A DNA stretch of 43,012 nucleotides. Origin: JAHDDY01 sp964549375 (GTDB lineage: Bacteria > Pseudomonadota > Alphaproteobacteria > Rhodobacterales > Rhodobacteraceae). Positions 33,522 through 41,729 of this stretch are shown here, piece by piece; the stretch's first letter is position 1; each line of letters starts with the position of its first letter. The translations under genes and the position numbers were made by a program. The notes under the pieces are model-generated. The model did not search any database, had not been told where the DNA came from, and worked only from the letters and a program-made list of their open reading frames with translations. The stretch lies in NCBI GenBank assembly GCA_964549375.1, contig CAZJWF010000011.1, forward strand, positions 1 to 43,012. The letters are read 5' to 3'.

Positions 33522-36197
33522 ATGAGCTCGCTGAACATCGTTATTCTGGCGGCGCTGGGTTATGCGGTGATCCTTTTCCTCGTGGCCTTTATCAGTGATC
33601 GTGCAGGCCGTCCGGGGTGGTTGACATCGCCTGTCGTCTACACGCTGTCGATCTCAGTCTATTGCACGAGCTGGACATTTTACGGGGCAGTTGGATCAGC
33701 CGCGCGGAACGGATTGGAATTTGCCACGATCTATATCGGGCCAACACTTGTCTTTTTAGGATTTTACGGGATTCTGCGGAAACTTTTGCGGATCCGCCGC
33801 GAGAACAACATCACGTCAATCGCGGATTTTATCTCCTCTCGATACGGCAAAAGCGACACGATCGCGGCGCTTGTTACTCTCATCGCGGTCGCAGGGGCTG
33901 CGCCTTATATCGCGTTGCAACTTAAGGCAATTACAACCAGCTTTCATGTGATCGGCGGCGCGCCAGACTTCGCCGCTTCTGCGCCGCTGACCGCCTTCTG
34001 GGTTGCTGTCGGTTTAGCGCTTTTCACCATCCTTTTCGGCACGCGGAGCATCGACGCCAATGAACGGCACTACGGCGTTGTCGCTGCCATTGCGGTCGAA
34101 GCGATTGTGAAGCTGGTAGCATTGATCGGCGTTGGAATTATCGCCGTCTACCATGTCGCCGATGGGCCGCAAGACATCTTCAAACGCATTGCAGAGACAA
34201 TGCCGCCGCCACAAGATGGGTTCGGCGTTCGCTGGATTGGTTTGATCTTCCTTTCCGGGGCAGCAGTCCTGTGCCTGCCTCGCCAATTTCAGGTGACGGT
34301 AGTCGAAAATGTCGATGAAAAGCATCTGTTCACTGCGGCCTGGTTGTTTCCTTTTTATCTATTGTTGATGAGCCTGTTCATCTTGCCCATCGCCGCGGTG
34401 GGCGCGACCACCCTGCCCTCTGGTTCAAACCCGGACATGTTTGTTTTGACCATGCCGATTGCTGCAGGCCGGGATGACATTGCGCTCCTAGCGTTCTTGG
34501 GCGGGTTTTCATCTGCGACATCAATGGTGATCGTGTCTTGCATCGCGCTGTCGACGATGATCTCGAATCATATCGTCATGCCACTGGTTCTACGACGAAC
34601 CGCTTTTTCAGGCAGTGGCGGAGACCTGCGGAAATTCTTGCTGAAAACACGACGCGTGGCAATCTGCGGTATTTTACTCGTTGGTTTTTTATATCTGGAG
34701 TTCGGGCCTCAAGCCGCCGGACTAGCGTCTATCGGCCTTGTTGCCTTTGCCGGCGTTGCGCAGGTCATGCCCGCAATGATCGGCGCGCTTTTCTGGCCAC
34801 GGGCAAACCGCCGAGGTGCCTTGCTCGGATTAGGCGTCGGCTTTGCGATCTGGGCTTATACTCTATTGCTTCCGGGTTTGCTGGCAGAAATCAGTTGGTG
34901 GCAAGAACTAGCAAAAAACGGCCCCTTTGGTATTCTGGCATTACGTCCTGGCGCTCTGTTCGGGTCGGAAAGCACGGATCCTTTGATGCATGCTCTCTTT
35001 TGGAGCATGGGGGCCAATGTGACCTTCTTTATCTTAGGTTCGCTAAGCCGTGACCTCGTCCCCTTAGAACAATTACAAAGCGCTCTTTTTGTCGATGTAT
35101 TCCGGACCAATGCTGAAAGCGGGCAACAGCTCGTGGGGCGGACGGCCTCTGCCGATGCCCTTTTTAATTTGACTCAGCGGATTGTGGGGCCGAACGAAGC
35201 CTATCGGATTTTTCAAAGCTATGCCCGTGATGATGGTCAACCAACGGAATTTCCCGAACCGGATGACGCCTTCATCAACCATCTGGAGCGGCGGATGGCG
35301 GCAAGCGTGGGTGCGGCCTCTGCACGGGCAATGATCTCTCGCGTGGCGGGCGGTGAACGGATCAGCTTGGATGAGTTGGTGAAGATCGCTGATGAGACCG
35401 CTCGGCTAATGGAGTATTCAAACCGGTTGGAGCGAAACTCGCGCGAATTAGAAGAAACAGCGTCCAAATTAAAAATCGCAAACGAGAGATTGGTTCAAAT
35501 TGACGCAGAAAAAGATGAATTTCTTAGTCAAGTCAGCCACGAGCTCCGAACACCAATGACATCAATTCGATCATTTTCGGAAATTCTATCCGAAGATTGC
35601 GATTTAGAAAAAGGAAAGTCGCAATATTTTTTGAATATTATAAACAATGAAAGTATTAGATTAACTCACTTACTTGATGAAATTTTGGATATTGGTTCAA
35701 TTGAACGAGGTCAAGATTTTCCTATTACAAAAATCGACCCGCAAGCAGCGTTAATCCGCGCAATTGATGCATGTCGCGGCATTGCTGTTTCATCAAATGC
35801 CGCCATTCAGGAGAAATTTGTCGACCAACCAATCTCAATACTTGCAAATTATGACCGTTTAACGCAGGTTTTTATCAATATTATTTCAAACGCCCTGAAA
35901 TATAATGATGCCGACAATCCCAAAATCACCATTTTGTCTGAAATCACCGAAGCCAATTACGTCGTAACCGTCACGGATAATGGGACCGGCATCGCTGAAG
36001 AGGATCGCACCCGGATATTCGACAAATTCGCCAGAGGCTCGAACACCACCGCCGAAAAAGGTGCCGGTCTCGGGCTTGCGATCAGCCGCGCGATTGTGCG
36101 GACTTTCGGTGGAGATGTCCACTTGTTGGAGATCAACAAACCCGGCACGAGTTTTCAGATCACTCTGCCCTTAGAGACCGAGACGCTCGCAGATTGA
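33522..36197 (+). CDS. hybrid sodium:solute symporter-like sensor histidine kinase (CbrA/CrbS-like)
   Basis: An 891-residue membrane sensor. Residues 1 to about 500 contain twelve to thirteen membrane helices of the sodium:solute symporter (SSS) fold, with SVYCTSWTFYGAVGSAARNGLEF at the start. A helical linker (about 600-660) leads to a HisKA domain with phospho-acceptor His673 in FLSQVSHELRTPM, then a HATPase domain (N box VFINIISNALKYND, G1 DNGTGI, G2 GAGLGLAIS). No PAS or receiver domain is visible. It probably links substrate transport or binding to phosphorylation of the receiver protein upstream. The kinase region about 35440-35930 is markedly AT-rich compared with the symporter part. 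Its last 27 bases overlap the end of convergent parB. Confidence 0.92.
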   Translation: MSSLNIVILAALGYAVILFLVAFISDRAGRPGWLTSPVVYTLSISVYCTSWTFYGAVGSAARNGLEFATIYIGPTLVFLGFYGILRKLLRIRRENNITSIADFISSRYGKSDTIAALVTLIAVAGAAPYIALQLKAITTSFHVIGGAPDFAASAPLTAFWVAVGLALFTILFGTRSIDANERHYGVVAAIAVEAIVKLVALIGVGIIAVYHVADGPQDIFKRIAETMPPPQDGFGVRWIGLIFLSGAAVLCLPRQFQVTVVENVDEKHLFTAAWLFPFYLLLMSLFILPIAAVGATTLPSGSNPDMFVLTMPIAAGRDDIALLAFLGGFSSATSMVIVSCIALSTMISNHIVMPLVLRRTAFSGSGGDLRKFLLKTRRVAICGILLVGFLYLEFGPQAAGLASIGLVAFAGVAQVMPAMIGALFWPRANRRGALLGLGVGFAIWAYTLLLPGLLAEISWWQELAKNGPFGILALRPGALFGSESTDPLMHALFWSMGANVTFFILGSLSRDLVPLEQLQSALFVDVFRTNAESGQQLVGRTASADALFNLTQRIVGPNEAYRIFQSYARDDGQPTEFPEPDDAFINHLERRMAASVGAASARAMISRVAGGERISLDELVKIADETARLMEYSNRLERNSRELEETASKLKIANERLVQIDAEKDEFLSQVSHELRTPMTSIRSFSEILSEDCDLEKGKSQYFLNIINNESIRLTHLLDEILDIGSIERGQDFPITKIDPQAALIRAIDACRGIAVSSNAAIQEKFVDQPISILANYDRLTQVFINIISNALKYNDADNPKITILSEITEANYVVTVTDNGTGIAEEDRTRIFDKFARGSNTTAEKGAGLGLAISRAIVRTFGGDVHLLEINKPGTSFQITLPLETETLAD

Positions 36198-37055
36198 ATC
36201 GAGTTGCTCAAGATCCTTGTAGCTGATCGTGAGATGACCGCCCTTCCCCATATGCTCGATTGTTACTTTTGCACCGATGGCCGCACCAAGATCAGCCTCC
36301 AATGCCGCCGTGTTTGCATCCGTCGGGACCGTCGCGACGGCGTTCTTTTTCTTTTTGGCAGTTTTTGTCGCTCCCCCTGCCAAACGTTCAGTGTCGCGAA
36401 CGGTTAGGCCCCGTTTGACAATGTCATCCGCCATTGCCTCCGCATCCCTTTTCCCGATCAACGCTCGTGCGTGCCCAGCTGTCAAATCCCCATTTCTCAG
36501 ATATCTCAACGCACCTTCAGGCAGTTTGAGCAAACGCATCATATTGGCGATGTGGCTGCGGGACTTTCCGATGACCTTTGCAAGATCTTCTTGGGTGTAA
36601 TCGAATGTCTCAATCAGATGAGCATACCCTTCCGCCTCTTCCACCGCGTTGAGGTCAGCCCGTTGAACGTTCTCGATGATCGCAACTTCGAGTGCCTCGG
36701 CATCCGAGAAATCGCGCACAATGATCGGCACGTCATGCAGTGACGCCCGTTGAGCCGCACGCCACCGTCGTTCACCAGCGATAATCTCATATCCGTCCGG
36801 ATTTCGTGGGTTATGTCGGACTAAGATCGGTTGAAGTAGCCCTTTTTCTTTAATTGATGCGGCCAGCGAGCTGAGGTCTTCCTCATCGAAGGTTTTCCTC
36901 GGTTGGTCCGGGTTCGCCTCCAAATGGGAAATCGGAGCAACCGCCGTCGATCCGGGCGACAGAACGCTTTGCTTGACTTCATCCTGAGGGTCATCAGCGA
37001 GAAGCGAGGACAGGCCGCGTCCTAATTGTTTCCGCGAACGCACGACTTCATTCAT
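36171..37055 (-). CDS. parB: chromosome partitioning protein ParB
   Basis: A 294-residue CTP-dependent DNA clamp that loads at parS sites and spreads to form the partition complex. It has the CTP-binding N-terminal domain with the box II motif GERRWRAAQRA, a helix-turn-helix (TQEDLAKVIGKSRSHIANMMRLLKLP) that reads parS, and a C-terminal dimerisation part. A Lys-rich low-complexity stretch (TKTAKKKKN) precedes the C-terminal domain. It is 14 bases after parA on the same strand. Its 3' end overlaps the convergent kinase gene by 27 bases. Four parS palindromes lie 2.3 to 5 kb upstream of it. Confidence 0.95.
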   Translation of the reverse strand: MNEVVRSRKQLGRGLSSLLADDPQDEVKQSVLSPGSTAVAPISHLEANPDQPRKTFDEEDLSSLAASIKEKGLLQPILVRHNPRNPDGYEIIAGERRWRAAQRASLHDVPIIVRDFSDAEALEVAIIENVQRADLNAVEEAEGYAHLIETFDYTQEDLAKVIGKSRSHIANMMRLLKLPEGALRYLRNGDLTAGHARALIGKRDAEAMADDIVKRGLTVRDTERLAGGATKTAKKKKNAVATVPTDANTAALEADLGAAIGAKVTIEHMGKGGHLTISYKDLEQLDSICERLGL

Positions 37056-37069
37056 CTCGACACTCCCCT

Positions 37070-37876
37070 TTAAGCTGCCAGCGCATCATGCTCGCGCTGT
37101 AACAGCTCGCTCGCTAACTGAATATAAGCTTGGCTGCCGGCGCATGAATGGTCGTACAGCAAGGCTGGCTTTCCATGCGACGGAGCTTCAGAAATCCGCA
37201 CATTGCGCGGTATCTTGGTTTCGTAAACAACATCACCCAGATTTTCGCGAACGTCTTCCGCAACTTGGGCAGAAAGGTTATTTCGCGCATCATACATAGT
37301 GAGCACCACGCCTTGAATATCCAAAGAAGGATTCAACGTGGATTTCACGCGCCGAACCGTTTTGATCAACTGGCTCAAACCTTCAAGCGCATAGAACTCG
37401 CACTGCAAGGGAACGACAATTCCTGTCGAGGCGACCATCGCGTTGATGGTCACGACGCTAAGTGATGGTGGACAGTCAATCAGAACATAATCGTACTGGT
37501 CATGAACCGGCTTCGCCCCCGCCGTGAGCGCATCGGCCAAACGATGGGGACGGCGCGGCAGTTCTGACAGATCGAGATCAGCACCTGACAAGTCTTCAGA
37601 TGCGGGACACAAGTCCATGCCTTTGATCGATGTTGGTACGATGGCACCGGCCAAATCAATCTCGCCAAGCAGCACATGATAACTCGTGAACTCGCGGTTA
37701 TCCGCGTACACTCCCAAACCAGTGCTCGCATTTCCCTGAGCATCCAGATCAATCAGCAGCACCTTTTTGCCAACCGCCGCCAATGCTGTTCCCAAATTAA
37801 CGGCCGTCGTGGTTTTACCGACGCCGCCTTTTTGATTTGCAACCGCGAGAATCCGTATGCCTTGATGGTTCGTCAT
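37070..37876 (-). CDS. parA: chromosome partitioning ATPase ParA (Soj)
   Basis: A 268-residue deviant-Walker ATPase that forms dynamic nucleoid-bound gradients driving ParB-parS segregation. The signature KGGVGKTTTAVNLG has the deviant Walker A Lys, and LIDLDAQGNASTGLG and YVLIDCPPSLSVVTINAM are the A' and B boxes. Length matches chromosomal ParA. Its ATG overlaps the end of rsmG by four bases. It sits in the canonical order rsmG-parA-parB. Confidence 0.95.
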   Translation of the reverse strand: MTNHQGIRILAVANQKGGVGKTTTAVNLGTALAAVGKKVLLIDLDAQGNASTGLGVYADNREFTSYHVLLGEIDLAGAIVPTSIKGMDLCPASEDLSGADLDLSELPRRPHRLADALTAGAKPVHDQYDYVLIDCPPSLSVVTINAMVASTGIVVPLQCEFYALEGLSQLIKTVRRVKSTLNPSLDIQGVVLTMYDARNNLSAQVAEDVRENLGDVVYETKIPRNVRISEAPSHGKPALLYDHSCAGSQAYIQLASELLQREHDALAA

Positions 37877-38487
37877 GCGCCGGTTCTCCGGTGAAAATCA
37901 GTGACCGATAACAGCGTTCCGCGCAGATCAACGCGGCTGTCATATTGTTCGTGATCTATATGCCAGAGGCGATTCGCTTCGGTCAATTCGTTCTCGACAT
38001 TCTCGCCTTTCAGAAAGAGGCAAACACCGTCTGGCAGTAGCAGAGGGTCAGCAAGATGGAGTAATTGAGACAACGACGAAAGCGCCCGTGCTGATACGAT
38101 ATTCGCTTTTAAGTCAATATCTTCCGCCCTTTGACAAAGAATGGTAACTTCTGTTTCTGTCGCCCGTGCTACTTCGTTCAGAAACACAGATTTACGCTGA
38201 TCACTTTCTACAAGCGTAACTGAAATATCTGGCCGAAGGATTGCTATCACGAGACCCGGAAACCCCGCACCCGACCCCAAATCAATCCATGTCTGAGCCT
38301 TCGATGGCACATGATCGAGAAGCTGAGCAGAATCGAGAAAGTGGCGAGTCCAGACGTGATTGAGCGTCGGCTTCGCGACGAGGTTTATCGCCCTATTCCA
38401 TTTCATTAAACGATCAGCATAGACCTGCAATCGGTCGAGTGTTTCACGTGAAACATTCGTTTGAACCGCAAATGTCTCTCGGCTCAT
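37873..38487 (-). CDS. rsmG: 16S rRNA (guanine527-N7)-methyltransferase RsmG
   Basis: A 204-residue S-adenosylmethionine-dependent methyltransferase (GidB) that modifies G527 of 16S rRNA; loss gives low-level streptomycin resistance in several bacteria. The cofactor motif is WIDLGSGAGFPGLVIAIL, and the N-terminal helix region ends with LMKWNRAINLV. A perfect parS palindrome within the coding region supplies the residues NVSRET near residue 12. Its ATG overlaps the mnmG stop by four bases. Confidence 0.95.
   Translation of the reverse strand: MSRETFAVQTNVSRETLDRLQVYADRLMKWNRAINLVAKPTLNHVWTRHFLDSAQLLDHVPSKAQTWIDLGSGAGFPGLVIAILRPDISVTLVESDQRKSVFLNEVARATETEVTILCQRAEDIDLKANIVSARALSSLSQLLHLADPLLLPDGVCLFLKGENVENELTEANRLWHIDHEQYDSRVDLRGTLLSVTDFHRRTGA
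38440..38455. promoter_or_regulatory. parS: parS site 1, in rsmG
   Basis: A perfect copy of the 16-bp bacterial parS palindrome TGTTTCACGTGAAACA, the ParB loading site. It lies inside the 5' part of rsmG and is read there as NVSRET. It is the nearest of four sites to parA-parB. Confidence 0.92.
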
Positions 38488-40373
38488 GCCCTCGCCCGCG
38501 CGTCTCGTTTAACGTGGCCAAGCAGTGCTGTGAGTGCCGCCGGTGTCATTCCGTCAATTCTAGACGCCTGTCCAAGTGTGCGTGGTTGGGTATCGGTCAG
38601 TTTCGTTTGTAGTTCTGTTGAAAGCCCATGTACCGCCGCGTAGTTCAGCTCTTTTGGTAACAGAAGCGCTTCATCCCGCTCGAACGCAGCAATATCAGCA
38701 GCCTGACGATCGAGATAAGAGGCATACATTGCGTCAATCGCAAGCTGTCGGATCGTCTTATCTGATATCTCTTCTGTTTCCGGCCAAATAGACCGGACAG
38801 TTTCTGGAGTCACATCTCGGTACCCAAGCAATTCGAACGCCGAGCGCCGCCGACCATCCTGATTAAGCTGTAGGCCTGCTGCCAACGCTTCTTTCGGCGT
38901 CACTGAAAGAGCCTCCAATCGCGCACGTCCAGCATCGAGTTCAGATTGTTTCACGTGAAACATCGCGGCTCGGTCACGGCTTATACAGCCAACACGTTCG
39001 CCCAGTGGCGTTAAACGCTGATCTGCATTATCGGCGCGTAGGCTCAAGCGGTATTCAGCGCGCGAAGTAAACATGCGATACGGTTCCGCAACACCCTTCG
39101 TGACAAGGTCGTCGATCATCACCCCTATATAACCTTCGGCGCGGCTGACGATCACTTCAGGCGAATCCGCTACATACGCTGCTGCATTCAAGCCTGCCAT
39201 CAAACCCTGCGCCGCTGCTTCCTCATATCCAGTGGTGCCATTGATCTGACCCGCGAGGAAAAGGCCGTCCAAGGCTTTCAGCGCAAGCGTTGGATCGAGG
39301 GCGCGAGGATCGACGTAATCATACTCGATGGCGTAACCGGGTTGCATGATCGCGACATTCTCTAGACCAGGGATCGCCGCGATAAATGCCCGTTGAACAT
39401 CCACCGGCAAAGAAGTTGAGATCCCATTCGGATAGACGGTGGGATCGTTCAGACCTTCCGGCTCCAGAAAGATTTGATGGCTATCTTTTTCAGCAAAGCG
39501 AACAATCTTATCTTCGATAGATGGACAATACCGCGGACCAACGCCTTCAATCTTTCCACCGTAAAGCGCTGATTTATCGAGATTTTCTTCAATAATTTTA
39601 TGCGTTGCTTCCGTCGTTCGCGTAATATAGCAAGAAACCTGCGGCGTCTTGATCCGGTCAGTCATGAAGGAGAACGGTACCGGTGTGTCGTCACCGGGCT
39701 GTTCCTCCAGTTGGGTATAATCAATCGTCCGACCATCCAGCCGCGCGGGCGTTCCTGTCTTCAAACGTCCCATCGGCAAGCCAAGCGCATAAAGGCGGTC
39801 CGCCATCGCTTTTGCTGGTGGATCGCCCACACGCCCACCTTCGGTTCGATCATCTCCGATATGCATCAAGCCATTAAGAAACGTGCCGGTCGTCAGGATC
39901 ACAGCACCGGCATGGACTGGCCCGTTTCCGGTCATTACGCCGGTGACGCGCGTGCCGTCCAACAGCAAATCGCGCGCTTCCGTTTCCAGTATCACCACCG
40001 TCGACCGTTCGAATTCGGCCTGCATCGCGTTGCGATAGAGCGCCCGATCAGATTGAGCACGCGGCCCTTGAACCGCAGGGCCTTTCCGCAAATTCAGCAT
40101 CCGAAACTGAATCCCAGCCGCATCAGCAACACGCGCCATCGCCCCGTCAAGCGCGTCAATCTCCCTGACCAAATGACCTTTGCCAAGGCCGCCAATAGCG
40201 GGATTGCACGACATCTCGCCAATACGATCTTTTCGATGGGTGATCAGAGCCGTTTTCGCGCCCATACGTGCAGCAGCCAATGCAGCGTCACTGCCGGCAT
40301 GTCCACCACCGATCACCAGAACATCATAATCGAAATGTTTCACGTGAAACACACCCGTCTCATACCGCAGCAT
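38484..40373 (-). CDS. mnmG: tRNA uridine-5-carboxymethylaminomethyl modification enzyme MnmG
   Basis: A 629-residue FAD protein (GidA) that with MnmE installs the cmnm5 group on wobble uridine 34 of certain tRNAs. The FAD motif VIGGGHAGSDAALAAARMG lies near residue 19, followed by SCNPAIGGLGKGHLVREIDALDG and the NADH-site region GTFLNGLMHIG. The C-terminal helical domain carries the usual MnmE-binding segment. The start at 40373 has only a weak ribosome binding site. Two parS palindromes fall inside the gene and encode FHVK sequences not typical of MnmG. Confidence 0.95.
   Translation of the reverse strand: MLRYETGVFHVKHFDYDVLVIGGGHAGSDAALAAARMGAKTALITHRKDRIGEMSCNPAIGGLGKGHLVREIDALDGAMARVADAAGIQFRMLNLRKGPAVQGPRAQSDRALYRNAMQAEFERSTVVILETEARDLLLDGTRVTGVMTGNGPVHAGAVILTTGTFLNGLMHIGDDRTEGGRVGDPPAKAMADRLYALGLPMGRLKTGTPARLDGRTIDYTQLEEQPGDDTPVPFSFMTDRIKTPQVSCYITRTTEATHKIIEENLDKSALYGGKIEGVGPRYCPSIEDKIVRFAEKDSHQIFLEPEGLNDPTVYPNGISTSLPVDVQRAFIAAIPGLENVAIMQPGYAIEYDYVDPRALDPTLALKALDGLFLAGQINGTTGYEEAAAQGLMAGLNAAAYVADSPEVIVSRAEGYIGVMIDDLVTKGVAEPYRMFTSRAEYRLSLRADNADQRLTPLGERVGCISRDRAAMFHVKQSELDAGRARLEALSVTPKEALAAGLQLNQDGRRRSAFELLGYRDVTPETVRSIWPETEEISDKTIRQLAIDAMYASYLDRQAADIAAFERDEALLLPKELNYAAVHGLSTELQTKLTDTQPRTLGQASRIDGMTPAALTALLGHVKRDARARA
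38947..38962. promoter_or_regulatory. parS: parS site 2, in mnmG (3' part)
   Basis: Perfect TGTTTCACGTGAAACA inside mnmG, read as MFHVKQ in the protein near residue 473. It lies 507 bases from parS site 1 and 1389 bases from site 3. Confidence 0.92.
40336..40351. promoter_or_regulatory. parS: parS site 3, near the mnmG start
   Basis: Perfect TGTTTCACGTGAAACA within the first codons of mnmG, read as VFHVKH just before the FAD-binding motif. Its position overlaps the region where ribosomes would load on the coupled mnmE-mnmG message. Confidence 0.92.
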
Positions 40374-40387
40374 CCGCGAGATCGCCG

Positions 40388-41725
40388 CTACTTACCCAAA
40401 CAGAATTCTGAGAAGATGACATCGAGCAATCGCTCGACCCCAACATCTCCGGTTATTGTGCCCAACGAAGCCCGCGCGAGGCGCAGATGTTCTGCAGCAA
40501 TTTCTGGGTTGTCTCTTACAGGAGAGTCAGGAGCTTCGGCAAGGTCAGCAAATTCCCGCAACCGAGTTAGCGCTTGCCGCAATGCCGCATCGTGGCGTTC
40601 CCGGAGCAGGGCGCTTGAATTGGAGGGATCTGCAAAGTTCAAACGGCTAGATATTTCTTCGATCAAATCACCAAGGCCGACACCAGTTTTTGCCGAAATC
40701 TCCAGCTCGCTGGTCGGAGCGCCAGAGATATCCGACTTGTTCCAGATAGACAGATCACCGGGCTGAAGCACTGCCGTCACCTTATCGGTCAGCGGCGCAT
40801 CATGCGCAGATAGTGCGATACGCAGGTCGGCAGTGCTGGCGTTCTTCTCGGCACGTTCGACGCCTTCAATCTCGATAAGGTCTTGCGTTTCGCGCATTCC
40901 AGCCGTGTCTATTAAGGTGACCGGGTATCCCTTTAGGTCCAGCAACACCTCTATGGCGTCCCGCGTTGTCCCCGCAACAGGTGATGTAATCGCTATCTCT
41001 CGGTGAGCTAATGCGTTAATAAGACTGGATTTTCCTGCATTCGGCGATCCAATCAAAGCAATGCGCCAGCCTTCTTGATATCGTTCGGCGAATGTTGCGT
41101 TGGACAGTAAATCCTCGATGGATTGTTTCACGTGAAACACTTGTGCCACCAAAGCATCAAATGTGCTGTCAGGGATATCTTCGTCCGCAAAGTCGATTGT
41201 CGCCTCGAGTAGCGCACATGATTTGGTCAGACCGGACGACCATTCTTTAATCTGCCGGCCCAACGCCCCATCCGCGTGTCTAAGGGCGGCGCGGCGCTGT
41301 GCTTCCGTCTCCGCACTGATAAGGTCGGCGAGACCTTCAATCTGAATTAGATCAAGTCGCCCGTGATCAAAAGCGCGCCGGGTAAACTCTCCAGGTTCCG
41401 CCATACGCAAATCAGGTAGGTCACCCAGACTTTTGAGAATAGCTGCTACTACTGCTGGTCCGCCATGACAGTGAATTTCGGCGCCGGACTCGCCCGTGAA
41501 ACTCGCGCCTGCGGCAAATCGGATAGCAAGCGCCTCATCAAGTGTCATCTGATCCGATGGGTCAATTAGCCGACGGACAGCCGTTTTTCGCGGTGAGGGG
41601 AGGGCGCGATGCCCTGTCAGCTCGCTAAGCGCATGATCGCTATGAGGACCAGAGATACGAATAACGGCAACACCCGCTCTCCCTCGCGCCGAGGCGAGAG
41701 CGAATATGGTGTCAGTCTGGCTCAT
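40388..41725 (-). CDS. mnmE: tRNA modification GTPase MnmE
   Basis: A 445-residue GTPase (TrmE) acting with MnmG in U34 tRNA modification. Residues 1-120 are the tetrahydrofolate-binding domain (MSQTDTIFALAS, with GPAVVAAIL); the GTPase domain has G1 GSPNAGKSSL, G3 DTAGMRE and G4 NKSD; the conserved C-terminal FCLGK provides the formyl-binding Cys. Length is normal. The stop of rho lies four bases upstream. One parS palindrome falls within it, read as VFHVKQ in the helical linker near residue 196. Confidence 0.95.
   Translation of the reverse strand: MSQTDTIFALASARGRAGVAVIRISGPHSDHALSELTGHRALPSPRKTAVRRLIDPSDQMTLDEALAIRFAAGASFTGESGAEIHCHGGPAVVAAILKSLGDLPDLRMAEPGEFTRRAFDHGRLDLIQIEGLADLISAETEAQRRAALRHADGALGRQIKEWSSGLTKSCALLEATIDFADEDIPDSTFDALVAQVFHVKQSIEDLLSNATFAERYQEGWRIALIGSPNAGKSSLINALAHREIAITSPVAGTTRDAIEVLLDLKGYPVTLIDTAGMRETQDLIEIEGVERAEKNASTADLRIALSAHDAPLTDKVTAVLQPGDLSIWNKSDISGAPTSELEISAKTGVGLGDLIEEISSRLNFADPSNSSALLRERHDAALRQALTRLREFADLAEAPDSPVRDNPEIAAEHLRLARASLGTITGDVGVERLLDVIFSEFCLGK
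41124..41139. promoter_or_regulatory. parS: parS site 4, in mnmE
   Basis: Perfect TGTTTCACGTGAAACA inside mnmE, in the helical region between the folate-binding and GTPase domains. With the other three it makes a parS cluster spanning about 2.7 kb. Confidence 0.92.
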
Positions 41726-41729
41726 CCCG

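Noticed and set aside
39600..40766. A 388-codon plus-strand frame crossing mnmG and mnmE
   Set aside because: It spans two well-supported genes on the other strand, lacks a ribosome binding site and has an Arg/Ser/Pro-heavy composition typical of antisense translation.
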